NCBI GenBank assembly: GCA_024180945.1
Contig: JAKSGN010000006.1
Location: 4,092,001 to 4,156,000, forward strand
Length of the DNA stretch: 64,000 bases
Source: Macrophomina tecta
Lineage: Eukaryota > Ascomycota > Dothideomycetes > Botryosphaeriales > Botryosphaeriaceae
Direction of reading: 5' to 3'
Shown here piece after piece: positions 34,645-44,860 of the stretch (within the stretch, counting starts at the first letter, position 1; every line of letters begins with the position of its first letter). Below the pieces are notes generated by a model. That model was not told the DNA's origin. It did not search any database and saw only the letters and a list, made by a program, of their open reading frames with translations. A program made the position numbers and the translations under genes.

Positions 34645-37103
34645 AGGCGGGTCACGCAACGCATCCCACACACACAGAGACGGTGGGCGGCGCCAGGCAC
34701 GCGCTTGCGTAATACGTTGCAAGGTAGGCATGCGCATCATCATCGCGTTCCCGTCGCGCTGCTGCTGCTGCTGCTATCCGCCCCGCCCGCACACTCCCAT
34801 TGAATCCACCGCGCCTGCCGCTTCGTGGCCCTTCGTGATGTCGGCGTGATGCGCGTAGTCTAGCGCCATCGTAGCAGCTGGTCGTGTGGATGACTAATGA
34901 GGGCGTGATCAAAAGAAAAAAGAAACTGTCATGCTGTGCGACAATAATACACGAGGAAAGGCAAAGCTGGACTATGCGCCGATGGCTGTGGGGGGAGGAC
35001 TCCCTCCTTTTCTTTTTGTTTCTATGCGGTGGAAGAAGATGAACCGGGGGGCACGGTCAGCTTTGGTTTGTGATGATGACGAAGATGCGAGGCAGAGAAG
35101 TGGAAAGTACGAATTTTCTTTTCTCCTTCTCATGCGGGTTTTATCTTTCCTTTTCAGCTGTGGTGTGGAGGGAGGAGAAGAGGATGTCCGTCAACTATTG
35201 TCCGTTTTCCCCGCCCTCGCCGCCGTGTTGGCGAACCAGATCGTCTGGCTGGGGGGGTTTTGTCATGAGCGGGCGTAAGACAGTCAGGCACACCGGGTAC
35301 GTACATGGGGTATGCGCGTACGGTGGTTTACTATTCATTACAGTGCATGTGCACGGCACTCGTCAGACAATAGCAGCGGCATCGCTAGGCAAAAGCGATG
35401 ACGGCCTTGCTGCTCGTTAGATTGCACGTGTCTCTCTTTTTCCGCTGCGCTCGGCGTTGACTGCCGAGTACAGCATAGCTCTCGTGCGGGGTGGTCGTAG
35501 AGACTAGAGCAGGGCCTTTAGGGATCAATTATTGCACGAAGAACTCACAAGGGCTTTGTTTCCTTTGGTCGCGGCCTAATGGTAAGGTACCAGAACCAGA
35601 TTTGGCCGGGAGAGGTTGGTGAGGGCGTGGAGTGTGCGGGGAGGGGCAGGCAAAAGCCGGAGCTTATCATCCTTTGTAACTGATTCTTTCCGACAAGGAG
35701 GATCTCGATGCCCGCCGCCACAATGGGATTGGTGGTTTTTCGTACGTTTTGTGTGCGTGTGCCGCGTGTGTCCGGTGCCTGCATGCAGGAAAGTCGAGCC
35801 TGTGGGGGTTGCGAGTGGCTCTCGAATTTTTACGCCCTGCTTATTTTCTGGGAGGACGAAGAGGCAAAACATTTTCGGCGGATCGTCGATCCGGTAGTGC
35901 TGAATGGCTGCTAATGCGGCATTGCGTCTTTTATTGACGGATCGTGAAGGAGAGGCTTGCTGTGCGTGCTGCTGAACTACGTTTAGCGCTGCTGCTGCTG
36001 CTGCCCCGCGGTAAAAAAAAAGACCTTCCTCTCCGTGGCCTTGGGCACCCGTGGATAAAAAGCCCATCAGATATCGGCTGACGTGCGTAGAAGAGAAAAG
36101 TGATAGATACATTTTGTTCTGATGCCCATGCGGGAAAGTCAGGATGCCGGCGATGCGTCTTGATTGGGAAGTTGATTTCGTCGGCCTTGCTGCATGCGCG
36201 GCCCTGCTTCTGCGTGGATTGCCGACCCCGCAGGTTGTGGTCGCCTGGCATCCTTACAGTCTGGGCAACACTAGTAACATGTGAGATGCTTCCATGGCCT
36301 TCTGCAGCTAAGTATCTGGACTGCAATGACTTCATTGGTGGTTCCCAGGCTGACCAAAGCTCCGCGTCTCTGTTCTTTACAATTTTCGGAAGAGGTTGTT
36401 GTATTATAAGCACATCCGACTGAAGACCGGAATCATGATGTAACCGAAATGATTCCCGCCAGAAGCAGATTGATACGAAGGCTGCAAACATGACTTGAAC
36501 AGTGTCTATCCGGAGCTCTCCCGCAACACTCTGGTGAACGAACCAACCCTTTCACGTGGCCTTATCGATCAATGTATGCTTACATTCTCTCAGTAGACCT
36601 TACTGCTACCGTGGGTCTCGAACCCCTTGCGACTTGTTCCCACGGATATTGGTACCAGGACTGGGCTCACTACAGCTCTTCTACTACAGTCATTACAGCA
36701 TCCGACCAAGTTGAAGTGCCTTGAAATGGACAGGTTGCTACTGTTGCAATGTCCAGGCGGCATCCATTGGATGAGTGGGTGGGAATTCGCCGAGTCGAAG
36801 AGCCCTGTCGTAAAAGTCGTGACGGTGCCTGCGTAAGCGCCTTGACAGTGCTGCTCCAAGACCCAATGAACACCCAAATAAGAACTTCCCAAGCCTTATG
36901 GAGCAGCTTCTCCGATACTCATGTTTGCACGTGGTGCATGATTTCCCATCCAAGTGTTGGGGACGAGTCCCGCTTGGCCTGTTTAGGCAGTCGTGTATAG
37001 GACCCCAACGAACTCATTTGCCTTGGCATGTATAGCGACAGTAGTCCAGTCGACTAAGTTTAGACGGATGAGGGCGTCAGTACTTACCTCCGACGGCCAC
37101 GGC

Positions 37104-37109
37104 TATAAA
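37104..37109 (+). promoter_or_regulatory. TATA box for the CE5 esterase gene
   Basis: TATAAA within GGCTATAAATTC, 132 bases before the ATG at 37236. No other start lies between. Confidence 0.55.
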
Positions 37110-37235
37110 TTCGGGTGATGCGCCGTTGAGAAGAGTCAAGCTCGCTGGGTGTTCTGGCGCTCCTGTGTTTCGACCATTCTTCAATTATATGCAGACAGTC
37201 CCACAGTACCGGCGAAGTGCTGCGTCGATTCCAGC

Positions 37236-38176
37236 ATGCTCGGTCAAATCGCTGCTGCTGCTATTCTCTTGCTGCCGTGGTGCCATGCGCTCCCCACCAT
37301 TGCGGCCAAGGGTGCCGTTCTCGCTGGGCGCCAGACGACCTGCGCTGCCGTCCACATCCTGATCGCCAGAGGCACGACGGAAGAGTACCCGGGCGACATG
37401 GGATCGCTCGCAAATTTGATCATTGCGAACAACGGTGATGCCGATTACGAGAACATCATTTACCCAGCCACGTTTGACTACATCTCGAGTACGAGGCAGG
37501 GGATGAGCGCTACCATGAACCAATTGACGGCCTACGTCGAGGCTTGCCCGGACTCCAAAATTGTACTGCTGGGGTACTCTCAGGTCAGTCGACATGTCAC
37601 CGAGCCGCCCTCCTTTTCCCATATTAATTCGCGGCGCACGGGAGATTCTGGACAGCGCGCGGCTAACCGTGTTGTTGGTTTAGGGAGCGCACGTCACGGG
37701 CGATGCGCTGAGCGGTGGCGGCGGCTCTGGCCTGGGCGCTGCGACGGATCCCGTTTCGACGGATATCGGTGAGCATGGTAAGATTTGAAATGCGAGATGC
37801 AGACCGCCAGAGTCGCTTGCTGATGGGGAATTGCGCGCAGTTGCCGCCGCCGTCTGGTACGGCGACCCCAGGCACGTCGCCGGGCAGTCGTATAATGAGG
37901 GCACGGCGACGAGGAGTGGTGTAAGCATTCCTACCTGAGGCGGATTGCCAGCCCCAAACGAGCTTCTCTGCTGATCCCTTCTCCCTTCTGGACCAGCTCT
38001 ACCCGCGCACCGCAGCGCAGTTGGCCATTCTCAATCAATATTACGCCGATAAGATTCGCTCGTACTGCGACGATGGCGACCCATTCTGCGCAGGCGGCAC
38101 CAGTGTTTCCGTGCATGGCGAGTACCCTGAGAATTACGACGCGGAGGCGGCTGCTTGGGTGCAATCGCTGTTATGA
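37236..38176 (+). CDS. Secreted CE5 esterase (cutinase/acetylxylan esterase family)
   Basis: Four exons: 37236-37583, 37684-37768, 37841-37920 and 37997-38176; 230 residues. A signal peptide covers about 1-18 (MLGQIAAAAILLLPWCHA). The catalytic triad is visible: Ser115 in GYSQG (the motif is split by intron 1 after Gln), Asp199 in CDDGDPFC and His211 in SVHGEY. Cysteines 36, 104, 195 and 202 are placed for two disulfides. The first block, ILIARGTTEEYPGDMGS, and AVWYGDPRHV are family motifs. CE5 enzymes cleave cutin, acetylated xylan or related esters outside the cell. The substrate cannot be told from the sequence alone. Intron 1 is 100 nt, longer than most here. Confidence 0.93.
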
Positions 38177-40597
38177 GGGCAGTTTCAATAACACCACAAG
38201 GGGCACCGGCAGCAATTGAAATTCTAGGTTTCTGAGTGGCGACCGGTTTTCTTTATCGTTTGGGTGATGAAACAGGCAAAACGAAGATGGTTTCACAAAC
38301 GCGGTTTCAGATGGCGCCCCGCGAACAATGAACGAGAGCTGGCATCTCAGATGGAGCGTTCGCATGGGAAGAAGCAAAGAAAGCGAATCGCAGTGGAGGC
38401 TCTGGATCCAGCGCGCGTAGGGAGCGTGGCGGCCTGCCAAATGGAATTGCATGCAGCAATCCGCCTCCACACGACGGAGGCGGTCTGCCCTGGCTTGTTG
38501 TGGACACCGTCGGGGCGTGAAGTTATTGTTGTTCGTGTGACACCGGAGCGGTCGTTTTCGCTGGCGGACGGCCAAAGAGGAACAGAAGTGTCCATCGTCA
38601 TGTCGGCCAGGAATGGCTAGTGGCTGGGCACTTCAGATAACCCATTAGCTCAGCTGGGGAAGCACAAGGATGGACATCTGCTGAGCGAGAAGGCTGCTGA
38701 CAGGAAGGCCAGCGCGCGGTGATCAGAATTAGGAACGCCGGGGCGGCGAGCCCGCTGCCCTTCCCGCGCTGACTGCCCCCCCGTGCGCTGGACTGGAAGG
38801 AAGTTGCTTCGGCATGGTACGAGGGCATGCATCTCCACGGCTCCGGCGCTTTCTGGCGGGCCAGGGATGGCATTCCTCAGGCCACTGGCGAGTGGTAACT
38901 TCGGTGGACGCACACACACGTGAAGGCAGGCCTGGTGCAGGCGGCTTGCATGCCGACAGCGTGACCCCACACGCACGAATAACACGAGAGCGGAGTCAGT
39001 CAAGGACCGCCCCTCCGGCGGCCCGTGGGCCTGCGGGATCATGGCAAGTGGTGCGAGTCTCGTGCTGCAGGAACGGCTCCCGCCCAACCCTTGCCGCAAG
39101 ACATCGTGGCCGGCACAAGCATCGAGCCCTGTCAAGGCGGGCTGAGCAGGGCTGTGGCATTGAGGCGGCGGTGCTGGCTGGCGGGGGCCCTTGGGCTGAC
39201 AGGGTCGTCGAGGCTCTGGGCCGGGGCCTCTGCTTTCCTTTTTTAAGCAGCCGCATTTCCGGACCAGGGCTTAGGAACACTCTCCGCCGGGGCGCCGGGG
39301 GCCTGCGCGCGGCGGGCAAGCGAATGCGTCGCGATTAATGGGGTCGCAGCAGCGGTACTTTTTCATGCCTGGACCGGTGCCCTGAGTCGGGAGATCGGAG
39401 CAGTCGGCTCCTGCCCGTGGCTGCCACCGGACAGCTGGGCAGCTGGGAGCCGGCGTGGGGACAGGCAGCACGGCGCGCGGCGCTGGAGCGGGCGGCAGGG
39501 CGGCCCCGAGAAACGCGTGAATCCGGGTGCAGGCAGGCGGGCGGCCGGGGAAGGCCATCGAGCAGACGTTTGGCAGAGAGGCGGCCGCCGTTGATCTCCT
39601 TCTGCTTTGATCCGCGCAGAGTTCCGTGAGCTTGGGTCCCGCCGCGAGATGCCGCACCATGCAAGGATGAGCATGCGGGAACTCTCGCGGAGCGTCAGCG
39701 CGTGGCGGCCTGCCAACAAAGGCCCGCCTCGGGCAGGCTGAGCGGCGGAGCATTGCAACGAATGGCGGCAGTCACCCGCGCGCGCAAGTGCTCAAAGACA
39801 TTGGCGGCATCCGGATGACTGCTTCAGCTCCTGGCCTCGCAGCGGAAGCCCACCGGGCGCTGCAGGCGCGAGGCATGATGAAGCGCGGCGGGCGCGGCGG
39901 CGTGGCAGCGCGCACTGGGGCTGCGCCAACCCCCGTCTGGCTCGGCGGATGACGCGGGCAATCGATCTGGAGCTGGCGTTATTGCTTCGGCCGCCGTCGC
40001 AGCTGGCAGCGCGTGCGGCCGTTGGCGCGGGCAGCAGCAGGCCCTCAGGCTACGGCAGGCCGGTTCTCGGCGCGCCTGCAATATGTCTGCAGCGATCGTG
40101 TGTCCGCAGAGCGCGTGGAACGGCCCGGCGGGCATTGTGGGTTGCCAGAGCTGCACCGCCCTCCCTTTACCCTCACAAAGCCTGACTACACTGCCCTCGC
40201 CCGACCTTTCGTGTCGCTCGCTCGGCTTTCACGGTCTGTCCAGGGCTCGCTTGCGCACCTGGCTGGCCGACTCCGCTCGGAACCCTAGCCTACCTCCATT
40301 CCTACACCACTCCCTCACCACCGAACCACTCACTGCACGCTGCCCACCAGCCTGCTGCGCGCTCCCAAACCACACATCGCACACTCACATCCAGCCTCCT
40401 CCACAGCTAACAATTCTGGCTCCAACCGCGTCTTCGGTTTGCCGGTGGAGCTGCCCGCCCGGGCATTCCAGCTTCGCTCACGCTCCCATCTCTCTCGTCA
40501 CACCTTCGGCCCAGTCCGACCACGCTCCTCCTCTTTTCGCCATCACACTCGCATCCCCACCCAACCTTCGGCCTCACGCCCAGATATTTGACTCGGC
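38177..40597. promoter_or_regulatory. GC-rich spacer upstream of the ELL gene
   Basis: 2.4 kb with no gene recognised. The stretch 38600-40290 is strongly GC-rich, with long overlapping open frames on both strands and no protein-like features. The last 300 bases before the ATG at 40598 are a C/T-rich leader. A CACGTG lies near 38918. Confidence 0.4.
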
Positions 40598-43204
40598 ATG
40601 GACGCCGACGACCGCTCGGGCGCCGGCATCGCCCTTCGTGGGGCACCGGATGAGTACATAGGCGAAAGGATGCCGCTCTCGAGCAGAGGCACGTCGGCCA
40701 TGCAGGTGGAGATGACCAGAGACGTCATCGACGACCTGCTCGCGGGCATTCGTGACGGTCGCGCTCCCGTGCTTCACTTCGGTCAAAACCCTGTGCGTGC
40801 ACCGAGCTCACTGTACCGCCGATATGTGCGTGACTGACCGTCCACTCAGGTTCTCGAGGTGGGCGATTCTAAGATGGTGCTCGACGCATCCAAGGAAGAA
40901 TTTCGCAACGAGTTGTACACCACCGACGACACAGAACCCGACGAAGGTGGCATTCCAGAGTTCGCCTTTCACGGCTTCGTGGACTACCGTCTGGTTCTGC
41001 AGAAAGCAAGTGCAGTCAATGAGGCCACCAGCGGCGCGGATGCCGCTCTGCAAACTCTCAGAAGTAACATGGAAGCCATTCGCAAGGAGAAACAGGCGTC
41101 CAAGTTAGTACCCGGTCTCGTCGACAGTGATACAGTTGGCATGTTAACCAGTGCTTCTCAAAGGGTGCATATCCGACCAGATCCACTAGGCCTCAACGAC
41201 CAAGACAGGAAAAAGCGGATCGGGGCAGGCAAGGCCAGCCGTGGAAATGTCTTGGGAGGTCGTCTAGTCGCCCCAAACGCGTCGACCGCATCGAGCCCTG
41301 CGATGTCCGCCGCATCGCCGAAGCCGACTCCCCCAACCTCAGCGCCGCAGAACAGCCTCTCAGTGATCCAGAAAGCCATTCGTGTGCCGCTCCTGCACCT
41401 TCTTGCCATGAAACCCGCAACCCTACAGCAAATTGTCCAATACACCCGTGCTCCGAAGGATGACATCTTGGCCGTGCTCAGCAAGATTGGAAAAGAGCAA
41501 GAAGGCAAATGGAAGCTTGCAGACAAGGCATTCAAAGAGCTGGACGTGTTCAAGTTTCCGTACAAGTCGAAGGAGGACCGGCAGCAGGCCATTGACAACG
41601 CCCGTGCAGCTCTGGACCGCCAGAGACTTGAGCCTGAGGATAAGATCTGGCAGAAGTTCTTACCGGAAGAACAGCGCGGCAAAGGCATCATACTTTCGAA
41701 GCTGGGAGACTTGAGAGTCCCCACCGTTGCCCAGAAGTCTGCGACGCCGAAGACCATGAAGCCGACTCAGCGTCTCAAGTCGTTGACCAAGAAGGTGGAA
41801 ACGAAAAAGAAAGAGCCCCGGAAGAAGAAGTCCGAGGAAGATGTGTTCGGCCTCGCTGCTCGCAAGAAGGTAGCCAATGCGCCGGCTGAGGATAGGAGAG
41901 AAGTAGTCAAGAAGAAGCCGTTGAAGACCTCTGTCGGTGAAGAGAAAGACGTTGTGACGGAAAGGAAAAAGTTGATGAAGGCTAGCGACGACGAGAAAGA
42001 GCGTCCAATTCCCTTGAAGAGTATCAAACGCCCCGTTCCCGAAAGCAAGGAAGACGGCCATGGTCCGGTGAAGAAGTTTAAGAAACCCGCCCAAGATGAC
42101 AAGGAGCCTATCACGCAGGGTGTCAAGAGGAAGTTACCGAGCGACAGCGGCAGAGAGGTCCTTGCTCAGAACCAGCACAGAGTGACGAAGTTTTCAAAGG
42201 AAGGTACGGCTAGGTCGGGCGCTGGGCCTGTTCCTTCTACCAAAGTTCCCAAAGAAGTCGCACAACATGAACAGAAGACAAGTGCCAGGCCAAGCGCAAA
42301 GAAACTACCGCAGGTTGTCAGCGCCAATGGAAACCCCAGCACTACTGGACCCACCTCTACAGCTCCGAAGAAGGTTCCTAGCAGGATCAATGACCAGAAA
42401 ACCACAGACACCAATGGAAAAACGGTGCAGCCAAAGATTAATGGCCTGCCATTTACCTCCACTAAGAAGGTCTCAAGCGTCAAACATAAGAGCGCGTCAT
42501 CGACTGGATCACCACTCGCCAATTCAGATGTCGAGAAGTCACGTCAGCCTCTGAAGGCATCACCGGCCTCATCTACGGCTGCCGGAGCCGGCACACCGGG
42601 CAATTCAGACCGCAGCCTAAAGAGGAAAGCCAACGACTTGGACAACGACATTCACAAACATGAAGTCACTTCCAAGCAGCGCAAGACAACTCACAGCACC
42701 CCGCTGGCCAGCGTGGCGACCACTACTGCCACGCCCCCCAACACAGAGAAACCGCCTGTAAAGCGGAAGGCGGAGCACCACGACTCAGATAAGAAGCAGC
42801 CTGCGGCAAAGAAATTGGCGGCTACATACAAGGCTGCCAAGCCCACTCAGACGCCAACGCCGAGCTACTCAGGGGCCTCATCCATCTCTTCAACATCATC
42901 TTCCCACTCCCAGCACCCTGGCGCTGGCCACACCCGGCCGCACGACTCACCCCAGAGTCTCCACGATGCCAGCTCTGCGTCACCTGAGTATGTCTCGCAG
43001 CCTCTCAACATCCGCCGCGCAATAGACTTGAGTGCCCAATTCAAGCGCTTTTACAGCAAATACCATGCTCTCTACACATCAATCTCCAATCGCAAGGGAC
43101 AACCTCCTACTGACAAGGAGCGTGAGGAGATTCACCAGAAGGAAGCTGTTCTCGCGGGCATGAAAAAAGAAATCAAGTGGCTTATGGAGAATCCGCAGGG
43201 ATAG
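40598..43204 (+). CDS. RNA polymerase II elongation factor ELL homologue
   Basis: Two exons, 40598-40792 and 40850-43204, with a 57-nt intron; 849 residues. The N-terminal ELL domain runs to about residue 310. It includes FAFHGFVDYRLVLQKAS and a winged-helix-like part at about 235-310 (AIRVPLLHLLAMKPATLQQI, then GKWKLADKAFKELDVFKFPY). A long disordered Lys/Ser/Pro-rich region follows (about 330-780) with many KKK and RK clusters that look like nuclear localisation signals. The last 50 residues, FKRFYSKYHALYTSI to EIKWLMENPQ, form the conserved C-terminal helix pair seen in fungal ELL proteins and related to the occludin/ELL domain. ELL suppresses pausing of RNA polymerase II in the nucleus. 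The family call rests on both ends. Confidence 0.82.
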
Positions 43205-43941
43205 GCGTCTGTTGGTGTGTGTATCCGTGGAATGACAGGAATGCCGGCGCTCTCTTGCCTGTAGATATGAATAATTCAGATGAGTAATTGAAACGAGATG
43301 CGAAATCGACTTGATATGTCCCATGAGAAGAAAGATATCGTGGGCACGCATTACGCCAACAACGGTGATCGATATAAAGGGACGTGAGGGGGAGCATTAC
43401 ATGACGAGCAAGACGGAAGGCAGCGCGACAGTCCGTTTGCTCGTACCCAAAGCTATATACACCCTAACTCCGATGTTTACAGTGACATGCACACATAGCA
43501 CGGAAAATTGGAGCAGCTATGCAGAGATGAGTGTTCCGGAGGATTTGTGACGATTACACGCACGTGTAAGCTTCATCCCTCCACAAGTTGTACCGATACA
43601 CAAAGGAGGCAGCGGAGCAATATATGCCCGCCAGTGCGCAACAGAGAAGCATATTTACCGCATCCGTCAAAGAGGCACGCGATAAAACAAGACATGAAAC
43701 CAAAGGCTAGGGTGTGTTGACCATTTACAAATTGTGAGACTCTCCAAGTAGGATGAGAAGCTGTAAGTAGCAAAACATCTGGCCAGATGTGAACCAAGCC
43801 GGCTGCCGCAGACGTAATGCAGCTCGTGTGGAGCTTTGTACGGCGGTTGCCTGGGACCGGCACCAACAGAAGGTTGAGCCAGATCTGCCAGGAGCGAGCC
43901 GAAATGATCGGTTGGGGCAGGTGTCGCGATGAAAAAGGGCT
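43205..43941. other. Spacer between convergent ELL and bHLH genes
   Basis: 737 bases of 3' flank from both genes. Medium open frames are present but none is protein-like. No tRNA found. Confidence 0.45.
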
Positions 43942-44346
43942 TCAATCGGCGTCGCCGTTCTGGTGGCTCCGTCTGCCGTTGGTCGATTCATGCAATGCAG
44001 CCGCATCCCTTGCTGTCTGGGAGTCGAGCGACTCCTTGTAGTGGTCGGGAAGGCCTGGAATGCTCGCGGGGTCGATCCCTTTGGCACGGGCGGCGTCGAC
44101 TAGTCTCTGCTGCTCAGCATACTGCTCTCTCATGTACTTCACGGTGGCGTCGAGGACGATGGCTTCGCTGCGGCCCTGGCCCTCCATGCCGGGAACAATG
44201 GAGGCCAGGCGGTCGAAGCCCTGGCGGATGGCCTGGCGGCGCTTCTGCTCCGAGGCGATGTGGTTGTTCTTCTTCTCCTCCTCGGTCAAGCGCGGCTTCT
44301 CGGGCTGGCCGGCGGACTTTGCGGTGACGGGCGGCGACGTGGACAT
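43942..44346 (-). CDS. bHLH transcription factor, Ino4-type
   Basis: Single exon, 134 residues. The basic region and helix 1 run from about residue 24 (EKKNNHIASEQKRRQAIRQG), the loop covers VPGMEGQGRSE and helix 2 continues through AIVLDATVKYMREQYAEQQR. His29, Glu33 and Arg37 form the H-E-R pattern that contacts CACGTG-type E-boxes. The short length and lack of a leucine zipper or activation domain suggest a dimer partner, as Ino4 is for Ino2 in yeast phospholipid control. The C-terminal 35 residues are polar and probably disordered. Divergent from the Munc13-type gene with 514 bases between starts. Orthology to Ino4 itself is likely but not shown. Confidence 0.88.
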   Translation of the reverse strand: MSTSPPVTAKSAGQPEKPRLTEEEKKNNHIASEQKRRQAIRQGFDRLASIVPGMEGQGRSEAIVLDATVKYMREQYAEQQRLVDAARAKGIDPASIPGLPDHYKESLDSQTARDAAALHESTNGRRSHQNGDAD

Positions 44347-44860
44347 TGGGAGGCGTGGGCTTGGAGGGCGCGCGAGCTCGAGTGTGGTGGTGCGGCGGGG
44401 ACTGGGGCGGAGGAGCCGCGGTCTTTAGACAATGCTCAGATCGCCCGGCGGGCTTTCCCCGCGAAGAGGCGCCCATTCAGCCCTGCAGCTCTAGTGCAAG
44501 GAAGCGCCTCAGGCAGTGGATACGGGCGCTCCATCCCTGTGCGCCCTCGGAAAGCCAGGCGCAATTTGAAACATGACCGTCACCTGCGACACCTTGCCGC
44601 CCTCCCTCTCACCACCTCCCGACTGCCCGCTGCGAGTGGTTTCTTCCCGCGCAGCCCTCGCCCTCTGCGCTTCTGGCCTCCAGCCCGCCGCTGAGCGTCG
44701 CCCGTGCCCGCCGCCGCCTCACCGCCCTGTGTCGACGACGCCCAGCTGCGCGTCTGCTCTCCGTGCCCAACCAGCGCTGCCAGCCCCTCTCGAATGACAT
44801 GCGCCGTGGAGCCCGCGCCTGCTCCAAGCCCGTGAACCACCACGCCCGCCCGCAGCAGCA
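44347..44860. promoter_or_regulatory. Divergent promoter between bHLH and Munc13-type genes
   Basis: 514 GC-rich bases shared by two outward-facing genes. No clear TATA box or CACGTG was seen. Confidence 0.4.

Larger units (their letters stand above)
33528..37235. other. Intergenic spacer, 3.7 kb
   Basis: No gene recognised. It contains an inverted-repeat element at 34346-34466 (listed separately), a GGCAG pentamer run at 34621-34644 and a TATA box at 37104-37109 for the next gene. The part 36400-37000 has several medium open frames on the minus strand without recognisable content. Confidence 0.45.

Noticed and set aside
36600..36640. Possible tRNA B-box on the minus strand (GGGGTTCGAGAC)
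   Set aside because: The bases on either side do not form a T-arm stem and no matching A-box or acceptor stem is found.
38650..39135. Open frame of 161 codons on the minus strand
   Set aside because: One of several overlapping frames in a GC-rich block; no protein-like features.
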